A DNA stretch of 64,000 bases from Aquincola tertiaricarbonis (GCF_023573145.1 NZ_CP097635.1:434001-498000); one strand, 5' to 3'; shown: positions 9,278-18,180, counted from the first letter of the stretch. Program-made: numbers and translations. The notes: generated by a model from the sequence alone, not told the origin.

Positions 9278-10089
9278 GGCTTCACACGCAGCAGATCCAC
9301 GCCCAGCGTGCGCACCTGCTCCACATCGGCCTCGCTGATGGCATCGTCAGTCAGCACCTGGTCGAAGGTGCGCAGCGGCAGCACACGCATCAAGGCCGCA
9401 GCGCGGAACTTGGAGGCATCGACCAGCAGGCGCCGCACCCGCGCCGATTGCGCGAATGCGCGCTTGACGGCGGCCACCTCGGCCGAGGTTTCGCTCAACA
9501 TGCCGGCGTTGACGGCATGTGCGCCGCACAGCAGCACGTCGGCGCTGATGGCCGCCGCGCCCTCGATGACCGAGGGCCCCAGCACGGTGGTGAAGCCCGG
9601 CCGCAGCTGGCCGCCCAGCACATGCACCTGGATGCCGGGCGCCGCGCCCAGCACCTGCGCGATGGCCAGGTCGTTGGTGACCGCGGTCAACGGGATGTTG
9701 CGGGCCACCACCGCACGCGCGGCTTCCAGCACCGTGGTGCCGCTGTCGAAGATCACGCTCTGGTGCGGCTCCAGCGCCGCGGCGGCGGCCATGCCGATGG
9801 CGCGCTTTTCCGCCGGCGACAGCTCGGTGGCGGCATGCGCGTCGGGCTCGAAGGCGCTGTAGCCCTGCTGCTTGAGCAGCGCGCCGCCGTGCGTGCGCTC
9901 CACCACGCCGTCGGCCGCCAGGCCGTCCAGGTCGCGGCGCAGCGTGGACTGAGAGACGGCCAGCGCCTGCTCCAGCTGCGGCAACGTGACGGCGCCGTGC
10001 GAGCGCAGGAACTCGACGATGCGCTGGCGGCGCTGGGCAGGCAGCAGGCCACCCTGAAGGACTTCGAGGCTGGTGGTTTTCGATGTCAT
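9274..10089 (-). CDS. DeoR/GlpR family transcriptional regulator
   Basis: A 271-residue DeoR-type repressor. The N-terminal winged helix spans about residues 12-70 (PAQRRQRIVEFLRSHG, then LPQLEQALAVSQSTLRRDLD and ERTHGGAL). The C-terminal DeoRC effector domain has the sugar-phosphate loop VIFDSGTTVLEAARAV and CGAHAVNAGMLSE. It heads a two-gene unit with the acid-sugar kinase and diverges from pdxA2, so it most likely controls both directions in response to a phosphorylated acid-sugar intermediate. ATG at 10089 was chosen; a TTG at 10128 would add 13 residues that do not look like the family. Confidence 0.92.
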   Translation of the reverse strand: MTSKTTSLEVLQGGLLPAQRRQRIVEFLRSHGAVTLPQLEQALAVSQSTLRRDLDGLAADGVVERTHGGALLKQQGYSAFEPDAHAATELSPAEKRAIGMAAAAALEPHQSVIFDSGTTVLEAARAVVARNIPLTAVTNDLAIAQVLGAAPGIQVHVLGGQLRPGFTTVLGPSVIEGAAAISADVLLCGAHAVNAGMLSETSAEVAAVKRAFAQSARVRRLLVDASKFRAAALMRVLPLRTFDQVLTDDAISEADVEQVRTLGVDLLRVKP

Positions 10090-10099
10090 GCGCTTGATT

Positions 10100-10186
10100 C
10101 TGAAAGATTGTGGCGAGTTTACCGCCAAGGGTTTGCACTAACTTGGAAGATCTTGAAAGCTTTTGAGCGAATGCGCATACTTTCAG
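10100..10186. promoter_or_regulatory. candidate DeoR operator region
   Basis: In the divergent deoR/pdxA2 spacer, CTGAAAG (10100-10106) is repeated as TTGAAAG (10153-10159) and in inverted form as CTTTCAG (10180-10186). The surrounding sequence is much more AT-rich than the genes. Repeated short boxes in a divergent spacer are typical for DeoR-family operators. The assignment to this regulator is inference. Confidence 0.4.
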
Positions 10187-10232
10187 CCATCGGTGGCGGA
10201 TCTTCTGCCACAGCCCGTCACAAGGAACCTGC

Positions 10233-11252
10233 ATGACCATGAACCCTGGCGTTGCCCGCATCGCCATCACGATGGGAGATCCGGCCGGCATCGGCCCCGA
10301 GATCATCGTCAAGGCCGCCCATGCCATGCGCGATCGCATCGAGTCCGGTCGCCTGGCGCTGCAGGTGGTGGGAAGCGCCCGTGCGTTGGAAGAAGCCGAA
10401 GCGCAGCTGGATCTGCCCCGCCTGGCCACGCCGCTGTACGAAGCCATCGATGTCGGCCCCGTGACCGATCGGCTGGAGGTGGGCAAGGTCGGCGCCGCCG
10501 GTGGCGAGTGGGCCTTTCGCGCGGTGGAACGGGCGGTGCGCCTGGCCCAGGGCGGCCAGGCCGATGCCATCGTCACCGCGCCGCTGTCCAAGGAGGCGCT
10601 GCACATGGCCGGCCATCCGTTCGAGGGCCATACCGAGCTGCTGGCCCACCTGACCGGCCAGCGCGACGCGGTGATGATGCTGGCGCACGACGCGATGCGG
10701 GTGTCGCACGTCACCACGCACTGCGCGCTGTCCGAAGTGCCCAAGCGGGTGACGCCGCAGCGCCTGCAGCGGGTGTTCGAGGTCACGCTGGCGGCGCTGC
10801 GTTCGCTGGGCATTGCGCAGCCGCGCATCGCGGTGGCGGGCCTGAACCCGCATGCCGGCGAAGGCGGCATCCTGGGCAGCGAAGACGATGCGGTGGTGCG
10901 CCCGGCCATCGAGCGCTTCGCGGCACAAACCGGCGTGGACATCAGCGGCCCGATCCCGGGCGACACGGTGTTCATCAAGCTGCGCGCCGGCCAGTACGAC
11001 GCGGTGGTGGCCATGTTCCACGACCAGGGTCACATCCCGGTGAAGCTGCTGGGCTTCAACGTCGACCCGGCCACCGGCAAGTGGCAGGCGATCAGCGGCG
11101 TCAACATCACGCTGGGGCTGCCCATCCTGCGCACCTCGGTCGACCACGGCACCGCCTTCGACATCGCTGGCAAGGGCATCGCCAATGCCGACAGCCTGGT
11201 CGACGCGGTGGACTACGCGCTGCGCCTGATCCAGGGGCGGGCCGCGCAATGA
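10233..11252 (+). CDS. pdxA2: PdxA2-type 4-phospho-D-threonate/erythronate dehydrogenase
   Basis: A 339-residue member of the PdxA family of metal- and NAD-dependent dehydrogenases. The N-terminus IAITMGDPAGIGPEI and the metal-binding histidines in FEGHTELLAHLTG, HDQGHIPVKLLGF and RTSVDHGTAFDIAGKG are the family motifs. In pyridoxine synthesis PdxA acts on 4-phosphohydroxy-L-threonine. PdxA2 paralogues beside DUF1537 kinases instead oxidise and decarboxylate 4-phospho-D-threonate or -erythronate to dihydroxyacetone phosphate. The catabolic reading is preferred here because of the kinase and DeoR neighbours. AAGGA lies eight bases upstream of the ATG. The stop overlaps the next start (ATGA). 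Confidence 0.9.
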   Translation: MTMNPGVARIAITMGDPAGIGPEIIVKAAHAMRDRIESGRLALQVVGSARALEEAEAQLDLPRLATPLYEAIDVGPVTDRLEVGKVGAAGGEWAFRAVERAVRLAQGGQADAIVTAPLSKEALHMAGHPFEGHTELLAHLTGQRDAVMMLAHDAMRVSHVTTHCALSEVPKRVTPQRLQRVFEVTLAALRSLGIAQPRIAVAGLNPHAGEGGILGSEDDAVVRPAIERFAAQTGVDISGPIPGDTVFIKLRAGQYDAVVAMFHDQGHIPVKLLGFNVDPATGKWQAISGVNITLGLPILRTSVDHGTAFDIAGKGIANADSLVDAVDYALRLIQGRAAQ

Positions 11253-12430
11253 ATGCCACGCCGTACCCCGCCGGCCGCCTGCACCCGCGTGAGGGCGTGC
11301 CGGGCGTGATGGAAGCCGACCTGCCGCCACCGCGCGTGCAATGCCATGCCGCCAACCTGATGACGCTGGGCGACGGCGCGCTGGGCTGCGTGTGGTTCAG
11401 CGGCACGCAGGAAGGCGTGGCCGACATCTCGGTGTGGTTCTCGCGCCTGGCGCCCGACAGCGACACCTGGAGCGAGCCGGTACAACTGTCGCAAGACCCC
11501 ACACGCTCGGAGCAGAACCCCATCCTGTTTCCGGCGCCCGACGGCCGGCTGTGGCTGATCCACACCGCGCAGCGCGCCGGCAACCAGGACACCGCCCTGG
11601 TGCGCTGCCGCATCTCGGAGGATCACGGCCGCACCTGGGGGCCGACGCGCGACCTGTTCACCCAGGCCGGCATCTTCGTGCGCCAGCCGGTGGTGGTGCT
11701 CGACAACGGCGACTGGCTGCTGCCCATCTTCCACTGCCCCACCGAGCCGGGGCAGAAGTGGGCCGGCCACGACGACACCAGCGCGGTGATGATCTCGCCC
11801 GACCACGGCGCCAGCTGGCACGAAGTGCCGGTGCCCGAAAGCACCGGCTGCGTGCACATGAGCATCGTGCCTGGCCGCCGGCCGGGCGAATTGATCGGCT
11901 TTTTCCGCAGCCGCTGGGCCGACCATGTGTACCGCAGCGTGTCCACCGACCGCGGCCGCCACTGGACGGCGCCGCAGCCCACCGAGCTGCCGAACAACAA
12001 CTCGTCCATACAAGTCGCGCGGCTGGCCAGCGGTGCGCTGGCCATCGTCTTCAACCAGAGCAGCGCCGCCGACGCCACCGAACGCCGTGCCTCGCTGTAC
12101 GACGAGATCGACGATGGCGACGGCCGCACCGAGGCCGTGGCCCGCGGCCGCAGTGCCTTCTGGGGCGCACCGCGCGCGCCGATGACGGTGGCGCTGTCCG
12201 ACGACGACGGCCTGACCTGGCCGCACCGCCAGCACCTGGAAACCGGCGATGGCTACTGCATGAGCAACAACTCGCAGCAGCAGCTCAACCGCGAGTACTC
12301 CTACCCCTCGATCCACCAGAGCGCCGACGGTGCCCTGCAGATCGCCTACACGGTGTTCCGCCAGCGCATCCGCCACCTGCGGCTGACGGAAGCCTGGGTG
12401 CGCCAGGCACCCGCCCAGCCCCACGCCTGA
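11249..12430 (+). CDS. sialidase-fold (BNR/Asp-box) protein, probably cytoplasmic
   Basis: A 393-residue six-bladed propeller protein of the BNR_2 sialidase superfamily. Four Asp-box motifs are visible: SEDHGRTW, SPDHGASW, STDRGRHW and SDDDGLTW. No signal peptide precedes MNATPYPAGRLHPREG, so the protein should remain in the cytoplasm, unlike classical exo-sialidases. The usual N-terminal FRIP arginine motif is absent; RLHPREG may be its counterpart. It is translationally coupled to pdxA2 (ATGA), which suggests it processes a sugar-acid conjugate or lactone that feeds the kinase/dehydrogenase pair. Fold is secure; activity is unknown. Confidence 0.8.
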   Translation: MNATPYPAGRLHPREGVPGVMEADLPPPRVQCHAANLMTLGDGALGCVWFSGTQEGVADISVWFSRLAPDSDTWSEPVQLSQDPTRSEQNPILFPAPDGRLWLIHTAQRAGNQDTALVRCRISEDHGRTWGPTRDLFTQAGIFVRQPVVVLDNGDWLLPIFHCPTEPGQKWAGHDDTSAVMISPDHGASWHEVPVPESTGCVHMSIVPGRRPGELIGFFRSRWADHVYRSVSTDRGRHWTAPQPTELPNNNSSIQVARLASGALAIVFNQSSAADATERRASLYDEIDDGDGRTEAVARGRSAFWGAPRAPMTVALSDDDGLTWPHRQHLETGDGYCMSNNSQQQLNREYSYPSIHQSADGALQIAYTVFRQRIRHLRLTEAWVRQAPAQPHA

Positions 12431-12450
12431 ACAACAACGGAGACATGTCC

Positions 12451-13416
12451 ATGAACCGCAAGACCTTCCTGGCTGCCGCCATCGGCGCCGCGCTGTCCAT
12501 CGCCGCCGGTGCCGCGCTCGCCCAACCCTACCCGGCCAAGCCGATCACGCTGGTGATCCCCTTCCCGCCCGGCGGCACGCTGGACACCGTGGGCCGCGCG
12601 CTGGCGCAAAAGCTCGGCCAGCAGATGGGCCAGACCATCGTGGTGGACAACAAGCCGGGTGGCGCCGGCACCATCGGCGCGATGGCGGTCAAGCAGGCCA
12701 AGGCCGACGGCTACACGCTGCTGTTTTCGCCCTCCACCCATACCACCACGCCGATGACGATGAAGGCGGCGCCGTACGACGTGGTCAAGGACTTCACGCC
12801 CATCGCGCTGGTGGCCAAGGCGCCGCTGGCCATCGCCTTGAACAAGAACCTGCCGATCACCGACGTGAAGTCTCTGCTGGCGTATGGCAAGGCCAACCCC
12901 GGCAAGCTGAGCTTTGCGATCGGCTCCACAGGCTCGGCCGGCCACCTGTCCACCGAGTTGCTGCGCCGCGCCGGCGGCATCGAGTACCTGATCGTGCCGT
13001 ACAAGGGCTCCGCACCGGCCTACCAGGACCTGGTCGGCGGCCAGATCGACGGCTTCGTCGACCCGATCCTGGGCTCGTCTTCCTTTGCCAAGGCCGGTCA
13101 GCTGAAGGTCATCGCCGTCACCTCCAAGAGCCGCCTGCCCAGCCTGCCCGACGTGCCGGCCGTGGCCGAGACCATCCCCGGCTACGAGTTCTACAGCTGG
13201 TACGGCCTGTGGGCGCCGGCCGGGCTGCCGGCCGAGCTGGCCGACAAGCTCAATGCCGAGGTGAACAAGGCCCTGGCCACCGACATGCGCGAGCGGCTGG
13301 AGTCGCAAGGCCTGCTGCTCACCCCCGGCACCATCGCCGACTTCGTCGCCTTCCAGAGGGAAGACATGGCGCGCTCGGCCAAGATCATCAACGACGCGCA
13401 CATCCGCGCCGAGTGA
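12451..13416 (+). CDS. Bug-family tripartite tricarboxylate transporter receptor
   Basis: A 321-residue periplasmic solute-binding protein. The signal peptide MNRKTFLAAAIGAALSIAAG ends at ALAQPYPAKP, followed by the Bug hallmark PITLVIPFPPGGTLDTVGR, then GGAGTIGAMAVKQAKADGYTLL and VPYKGSAPAYQDLVGGQID. Bug proteins capture carboxylated compounds. GGAG lies eight bases before this ATG; the ATG at 12445 has only two bases of spacing. No TctA/TctB membrane genes are nearby, so the receptor must use permease parts encoded elsewhere. Its position in the locus makes the acid-sugar substrate or its breakdown product the likely ligand. Confidence 0.92.
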   Translation: MNRKTFLAAAIGAALSIAAGAALAQPYPAKPITLVIPFPPGGTLDTVGRALAQKLGQQMGQTIVVDNKPGGAGTIGAMAVKQAKADGYTLLFSPSTHTTTPMTMKAAPYDVVKDFTPIALVAKAPLAIALNKNLPITDVKSLLAYGKANPGKLSFAIGSTGSAGHLSTELLRRAGGIEYLIVPYKGSAPAYQDLVGGQIDGFVDPILGSSSFAKAGQLKVIAVTSKSRLPSLPDVPAVAETIPGYEFYSWYGLWAPAGLPAELADKLNAEVNKALATDMRERLESQGLLLTPGTIADFVAFQREDMARSAKIINDAHIRAE

Positions 13417-13443
13417 CCGACACACCCCCATGAGGAAGCAGCC

Positions 13444-14571
13444 ATGAATCCCCTGGCCCACCGCATACCCCTGGTGCTGCCGCCGGTCGAGTTCGGCACC
13501 GGCGCCCTGGCCAGCCTAGCCGCCTTCGCCCGCGAGCGCGGCGCCCGCCGGCCGATGGTGGTGGCCGACGCCTTCAACGCCCAGCGGGTGGACCTGCTCG
13601 GCCTGCCCGGCGAAGTGATCCTGTTCGGCGAGGTGGTGCCCGAGCCCGACGTGCCCAACCTGGACAAGGCGCTGGCCATGGCCCGTGAAGCGAAGCCCGA
13701 CCTCATCGTCGGCTTCGGCGGCGGCAGCGCGATGGACGTGGCCAAGCTGGTGGCGGTGCTCACGCTGGGCTCGCAGACGGTGCACGAGGTGGTCGGCCCC
13801 GACAAGGTGCTGGGACCGCGGTTGCCGCTGGTGCAGGTGCCCACCACCGCGGGCACCGGCAGCGAAGTGGGCATGCGGGCGCTCGTGAGCGACCCCGCCA
13901 CCCGCAACAAGCTGGCCGTGCAAAGCCGGCTGATGCTGGCCGACCTGGCCATCGTCGACCCCGCGCTGACGATGAGCGTGCCCGCCTCGCCCACCGCCGC
14001 CGCCGGCATCGACGCGATGACCCACTGCGTGGAGGCGCTGACCAACCGCAAGGCGCATCCGGCCATCGACCTGTACGCGCTGGAAGGCATCCGCCTGGTG
14101 GGCCAGCACCTGCCGGCCGCGGTGCGCGACGGCAGCGATGCACAGGCCCGCGCGGGCCTGGCGCTGGCCGCGCTGTACGGGGGCATCTGCCTGGGGCCGG
14201 TGAACACCACGGCGGGCCATGCAGTGGCCTATCCGCTGGGCACGCGCCACCACATCGCCCACGGCCTGTCGTGCGCGGTGATCTTTCCGCACACGCTGGC
14301 TTTCAACGCCCCCGTGGTACCCGAACGCACGCAGGCCGTGCTGCGCGCCATGGGCCTGGGCGACGACCTTCGCGAAGCCGCGATCGTCGACCGGGCCAGC
14401 CAGTGGTGCGCGCAGCAGGGGGTGGAGATGCGCATGTCGCGCCTGGGCATTCCCGAGCACGACCTGGACACCATGGCCGACGAGGCCTTCAACATCCGCC
14501 GACTGCTGGACAACAACCCGCGCGAGATCAGCCGCGACCAGATTCGCGCGATCTACCAAGCCGCCTTCTGA
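13444..14571 (+). CDS. iron-containing alcohol dehydrogenase
   Basis: A 375-residue group III (Fe-type) NAD(P)-dependent dehydrogenase. The cofactor loop is GFGGGSAMDVAKLVAVL (about residues 91-107). Metal ligands are visible as Asp and His in GIDAMTHCVEAL and two histidines in the HAVAYPLGTRHHIAHGLSCAV stretch, and PTTAGTGSEVG contacts the cofactor. It presumably interconverts an alcohol and aldehyde/ketone intermediate of the sugar-acid route, or acts like hydroxy-acid or maleylacetate-type members; the substrate is not determined by sequence. It sits 28 bases after the receptor gene and 11 before the aldolase gene, consistent with one operon. Confidence 0.9.
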   Translation: MNPLAHRIPLVLPPVEFGTGALASLAAFARERGARRPMVVADAFNAQRVDLLGLPGEVILFGEVVPEPDVPNLDKALAMAREAKPDLIVGFGGGSAMDVAKLVAVLTLGSQTVHEVVGPDKVLGPRLPLVQVPTTAGTGSEVGMRALVSDPATRNKLAVQSRLMLADLAIVDPALTMSVPASPTAAAGIDAMTHCVEALTNRKAHPAIDLYALEGIRLVGQHLPAAVRDGSDAQARAGLALAALYGGICLGPVNTTAGHAVAYPLGTRHHIAHGLSCAVIFPHTLAFNAPVVPERTQAVLRAMGLGDDLREAAIVDRASQWCAQQGVEMRMSRLGIPEHDLDTMADEAFNIRRLLDNNPREISRDQIRAIYQAAF

Positions 14572-14582
14572 GGACCACCGAC

Positions 14583-15509
14583 ATGGCCAACGACCTTCAT
14601 CCGCGCGGCGTCTTCTGCGCTGCCCTCACCCCGGTCGATGCCGACTTGCGGCCCGACCATGCACGCTTCGTCGAACATTGCCGCCGGCTGGTGGCCGATG
14701 GCTGCACCGGCGTGGCCATCCTGGGCACCACCGGCGAAGCCAATTCGTTTTCCACCGGCGAGCGCAAGGCCCTGCTGGAAGCTGCGATCGAAGGTGGCCT
14801 CAAGCCCCAGCAACTGCTGCCCGGCACCGGCGTCACCGCCCTGACCGAGACGGTGGAGCTGACGCGCCACGCCTTGTCGATGGGCGTGGACACGGTGGTG
14901 ATGCTGCCGCCCTTCTACTACAAGGACGTGAGCGAAGAAGGCCTCTTCGCCGCCTATGCCGAGACCATCGAGCGCGTGGGCGACGCGCGGCTGCGCGTGG
15001 TGCTGTACCACATCCCGCAGGTGTCGGCCCTGCCCATCCCCTTCGGGCTGATCGAGCGACTGCGGGCGCGCTACCCGGACACCGTGGTCGGCATCAAGGA
15101 CTCGGCCGGCAAGCTGGACAACATGACTGCGATGGTCGATCGCTTCCCGGGCTTTGCGGTGCTGTCGGGCGCCGACCCGCTGATGCTGCCGCTGCTGCGC
15201 GCGGGCGGTGCCGGCGCCATCACCGCCACCACCAACCTGGTGGCCGCCGATCTGGCCTTCGTCTACCGCCACCATGCCGACCCGGCACGTGCGGCCGAAG
15301 TCGAGGCCGCCCAGGCGCGCGTGGTGGCCATGCGCACGCTGGCTTCCATCTACGCGCAGATGGCGTCGCTGAAGACGCTGCTGGCTGCCCGCACCGGGCA
15401 CGACGGCTGGCGCCGGCTGCGGCCGCCGCTGCTGGCGCTGGATGCTGCTTCGGCGCAAGACCTGCTGCAGCGCCACCAAGCGCTGCTGGCCAGTCAGCGC
15501 GGCCAGTGA
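14583..15509 (+). CDS. dihydrodipicolinate synthase/N-acetylneuraminate lyase family aldolase
   Basis: A 308-residue class I aldolase. The Schiff-base lysine is Lys172 in VGIKDSAGK, the catalytic tyrosine is Tyr142 in VLYHIPQVS, and the carboxylate-binding loop reads LGTTGEANSFS. The family splits or makes 2-keto-3-deoxy acids with pyruvate as one partner. Because DapA is normally encoded with cell-wall or lysine genes, this copy within a catabolic locus is better read as a 2-keto-3-deoxy-sugar acid or N-acetylneuraminate-type lyase. The sialidase-fold protein two genes upstream would fit either. A GAGGA motif precedes the start. Confidence 0.87.
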   Translation: MANDLHPRGVFCAALTPVDADLRPDHARFVEHCRRLVADGCTGVAILGTTGEANSFSTGERKALLEAAIEGGLKPQQLLPGTGVTALTETVELTRHALSMGVDTVVMLPPFYYKDVSEEGLFAAYAETIERVGDARLRVVLYHIPQVSALPIPFGLIERLRARYPDTVVGIKDSAGKLDNMTAMVDRFPGFAVLSGADPLMLPLLRAGGAGAITATTNLVAADLAFVYRHHADPARAAEVEAAQARVVAMRTLASIYAQMASLKTLLAARTGHDGWRRLRPPLLALDAASAQDLLQRHQALLASQRGQ

Positions 15510-15516
15510 GGTGAGC

Positions 15517-16191
15517 ATGCGCCCGACGGCCGTCGTCACCGGCGCCAGCTCCGGCATCGGCCTGGCGATCGTGCAGCGCCTGCTGGCCGATGGCTGGCAG
15601 GTCATGGGCCTGAGCCGGCGGCCGCCCGAGCTGCAGCACGCGTGCTACGAGCACCGGCCCGTGGACCTGCTGGACCGGCCCGCACTGGCACAGGCGCTGG
15701 AAGGCCTGCGCTGCGATGCGCTGGTGCATGCGGCGGGCGTGCTCAAGACCGGCCGCCTGGGTGAGCTGCAAGCGGCCGATGGCAGCGCCATGTGGCAGCT
15801 GCACGTGGCCGCCGCCGAAACGCTGGCCCAGGCCCTGGTCGGCCACATGCCCGAGGGCGGCCGCATCGTGCTGATCGGCAGCCGCACCGCCACCGGATCG
15901 CCCGGCCGCAGCCAATATGCGGCCAGCAAGGCCGCCCTGGTGGCCATGGCCCGCTCCTGGGCCGCCGAACTGGTGCCGCGGCGCATCACCGTCAACGTGG
16001 TGGCCCCCGCCGCCACGCAAACCCCGATGCTGGCCGACCCCGCCCGTGCGGGCGTGCAGCCCAAGCTGCCCCCAATGGGCCGCTTCATCCAGCCGACCGA
16101 AGTGGCCGCCACCACGGCCTTCCTGCTGTCGGAAGGCGCCGCGTCCATCACCGGCCAGCAGATCGTGGTCTGCGGGGGGGCGTCGTTGTAA
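15517..16191 (+). CDS. short-chain dehydrogenase/reductase
   Basis: A 224-residue classical SDR. It has the dinucleotide loop VTGASSGIGLAIVQRL, a catalytic serine in LIGSRTATG, the YAASK active-site tyrosine and lysine, and the terminal GQQIVVCGG. It follows the aldolase gene by seven bases and is the last gene of the acid-sugar operon. It probably supplies an oxidation or reduction of a sugar-acid intermediate. The protein is at the short end of the family; the helix after the first strand pair is trimmed. Substrate unknown. Confidence 0.88.
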   Translation: MRPTAVVTGASSGIGLAIVQRLLADGWQVMGLSRRPPELQHACYEHRPVDLLDRPALAQALEGLRCDALVHAAGVLKTGRLGELQAADGSAMWQLHVAAAETLAQALVGHMPEGGRIVLIGSRTATGSPGRSQYAASKAALVAMARSWAAELVPRRITVNVVAPAATQTPMLADPARAGVQPKLPPMGRFIQPTEVAATTAFLLSEGAASITGQQIVVCGGASL

Positions 16192-16243
16192 GGGCCGGAA
16201 CCTTGGGTTCCAATGCGTGGCGTTGCCCATCAACGCCGACCCC

Positions 16244-16801
16244 ATGCTCACGATCCAACCAGCGCGATTTCCCGACGAACGAGACGACGTCGTCGCCATC
16301 TTCCAGGAGTACGTGCGAAGCCCGTCGGTCAGCCTGGACTTCCAGGACTACCAGCAGGAGTTCGCCACACTGCCCGGCGCTTACGCATCACCGGAAGGCT
16401 GCTTGCTGTTGGCGCGTGAAGGCGCTGCCGTGCTGGGCTGCGCTGCCATGCGACGGATCGATGCGACGACCTGCGAAATGAAGCGGGTGTATGTGCGGCC
16501 GGCGGCGCGCGGCAAGCAGCTTGGCCGCCGGCTGGTCGAAGCGATCCTCGCCGAAGCGAGGACGGCGGGCTACGCGCGCATCTGCCTCGACGTGCTACCC
16601 GAATTCGTGGCTGCGCAGCAGCTGTATGCCTCGCTGGGGTTCAGGTCCGCGGAGGCTGTCAGCTTCAACCCGGTTCCGGGCACCCGTTTCTTGGCGCTGG
16701 CGCTGCAGCAGCCAGAAGACGAACTGCTGGAAGCCATGGCCGAGATCCAGCGGGGAGACACCGTTCCGCTGGACGAGCTGTTGACTTCTTTGCCCCGGTA
16801 A
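16244..16801 (+). CDS. GNAT family N-acetyltransferase
   Basis: A 185-residue acetyl-CoA dependent acyltransferase. The acetyl-CoA pyrophosphate loop is RPAARGKQLGRRLVEAIL (motif A) preceded by the strand EMKRVYV; motif B is ICLDVLPEFVAAQQLYASLGF. The acceptor is unknown. The ATG at 16244 gives a standard GNAT N-terminus (MLTIQPARFPDE) but has only a weak ribosome-binding site. The gene is convergent with the CoA-transferase pair. Confidence 0.85.
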   Translation: MLTIQPARFPDERDDVVAIFQEYVRSPSVSLDFQDYQQEFATLPGAYASPEGCLLLAREGAAVLGCAAMRRIDATTCEMKRVYVRPAARGKQLGRRLVEAILAEARTAGYARICLDVLPEFVAAQQLYASLGFRSAEAVSFNPVPGTRFLALALQQPEDELLEAMAEIQRGDTVPLDELLTSLPR

Positions 16802-16831
16802 GAGGCCCTGCGGCCCCACCGGGTCATGGGC

Positions 16832-17470
16832 TCACTGCAAGGGCACACCCGTCTTCTGCTGCAGTTCCTCGCGCGTCACGCCCGGGGCGATCTCCACGAC
16901 CTTCAGGCCTTGCGGGGTCACGTCCATCACGGCCAGGTCGGTGATGATGCGGTTGACCACGCCCACACCCGTCAGCGGCAGGGTGCACTGGGGCAGGATC
17001 TTGAGGTCGGTGGTGCCGTCCTTCTTGCGGGCCACGTGCTCCATCAGCACGATGACGCGCGGCACGCCGGCCACCAGGTCCATCGCGCCGCCCATGCCCT
17101 TGACCATCTTGCCGGGGATCATCCAGTTGGCCAGATCGCCCTTCTCGCTCACCTGCATCGCGCCCAGGATCGAGAGGTTGATCTTGCCGCCGCGGATCAT
17201 CGCGAAGCTGTCGTGGCTGCCGAAGATGCTGGAGCCCGGGATGGTGGTCACGGTCTGCTTGCCGGCGTTGATCAGGTCGGCGTCCACCTGGTCCTCGGTC
17301 GGGAACGGGCCGATGCCCAGCATGCCGTTCTCGCTTTGCAGCCACACCTCGATGCCGGGCGGCTGGTGGTTGGCCACCAGCGTGGGCAGGCCGATGCCCA
17401 GGTTCACATAGAAGCCGTCCTGCAGTTCGGCCGCGGCCTTGGCGGCCATCTCGTCATGCGTCCAGGCCAT
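16832..17470 (-). CDS. scoB: 3-oxoacid CoA-transferase subunit B
   Basis: Beta subunit of a family I CoA-transferase that moves CoA between succinyl-CoA and acetoacetate or a related 3-oxoacid. The 212-residue protein has [15 protein letters not shown], the catalytic glutamate in the [12 protein letters not shown] loop, and [15 protein letters not shown]. The partner alpha subunit lies directly upstream with a two-base gap. Substrate specificity between acetoacetate (ScoAB) and 3-oxoadipate (PcaIJ) cannot be fixed from sequence alone; no aromatic-degradation genes are nearby, so ScoB is preferred. Confidence 0.93.
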   Translation of the reverse strand: MAWTHDEMAAKAAAELQDGFYVNLGIGLPTLVANHQPPGIEVWLQSENGMLGIGPFPTEDQVDADLINAGKQTVTTIPGSSIFGSHDSFAMIRGGKINLSILGAMQVSEKGDLANWMIPGKMVKGMGGAMDLVAGVPRVIVLMEHVARKKDGTTDLKILPQCTLPLTGVGVVNRIITDLAVMDVTPQGLKVVEIAPGVTREELQQKTGVPLQ

Positions 17471-17472
17471 GG

Positions 17473-18180
17473 TCAGGCTCCCTTCTTCTCAGTGATGGTG
17501 CGCTTTTCGATGCGCTTCTCGGGCGTGGCATTGACCACGATGCGGTGCACGTAAATGCCGGGCAGGTGGATGTCGTCGGGATCGATGTCGCCGGTTTCCA
17601 CCAGATGCTCCACTTCCACCACGGTGAACTTGCCGGCCATCGCGCAGGCCGGGTTGAAGTTGCGCGCGGTGCGGCGGAACACCAGGTTACCGCTCTTGTC
17701 GGCCTTGTAGGCCTTGACCAGCGCCACGTCGGGGTTGAGCGCGCGCTCCATCACGTAGACATGGCCGTCGAACTCGCGGGTTTCCTTGCCTTCGGCCACC
17801 AGGGTGCCCACGCCGGTGCGCGTGAAGAAGGCGGGGATGCCGGCGCCACCGGCGCGCAGCTTCTCGGCCAGCGTGCCCTGCGGCGTAAATTCGAGCTGCA
17901 GCTCGCCGGCCAGGTACTGGCGCTCGAACTCCTTGTTCTCGCCCACGTAGCTGGAGATCATCTTCTTGATCTGCCGCGTCTCCAGCAGCTTGCCGAGGCC
18001 GAAGCCGTCGACGCCCGCGTTGTTCGAGATCACGGTCAGGTCCTGCACGCCGCTGGCCTGCAGCGCATCGATCAGCGCCTCGGGGATGCCGCAGAGGCCA
18101 AAGCCCCCGACTGCCATCAACTGGCCACTCTTGACCACCCCATCGAGTGCCGCTGCGGCACTAGGGAAAACCTTGTTCAT
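17473..18180 (-). CDS. scoA: 3-oxoacid CoA-transferase subunit A
   Basis: Alpha subunit of the CoA-transferase, 235 residues. It has the CoA-binding glycine loop [17 protein letters not shown] and the family segments [15 protein letters not shown] and [15 protein letters not shown]. The ATG at 18180 is preceded by AGGAGC at good spacing; a TTG two codons upstream is less likely. It is transcribed with scoB and diverges from the thioesterase gene, with which it shares an 82-base spacer that must hold both promoters. Confidence 0.94.
   Translation of the reverse strand: MNKVFPSAAAALDGVVKSGQLMAVGGFGLCGIPEALIDALQASGVQDLTVISNNAGVDGFGLGKLLETRQIKKMISSYVGENKEFERQYLAGELQLEFTPQGTLAEKLRAGGAGIPAFFTRTGVGTLVAEGKETREFDGHVYVMERALNPDVALVKAYKADKSGNLVFRRTARNFNPACAMAGKFTVVEVEHLVETGDIDPDDIHLPGIYVHRIVVNATPEKRIEKRTITEKKGA

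Noticed and set aside
10090..10128. TTG start for the DeoR regulator
   Set aside because: The ATG at 10089 gives a normal family N-terminus; the extra 13 residues have no similarity and would extend into the operator region.
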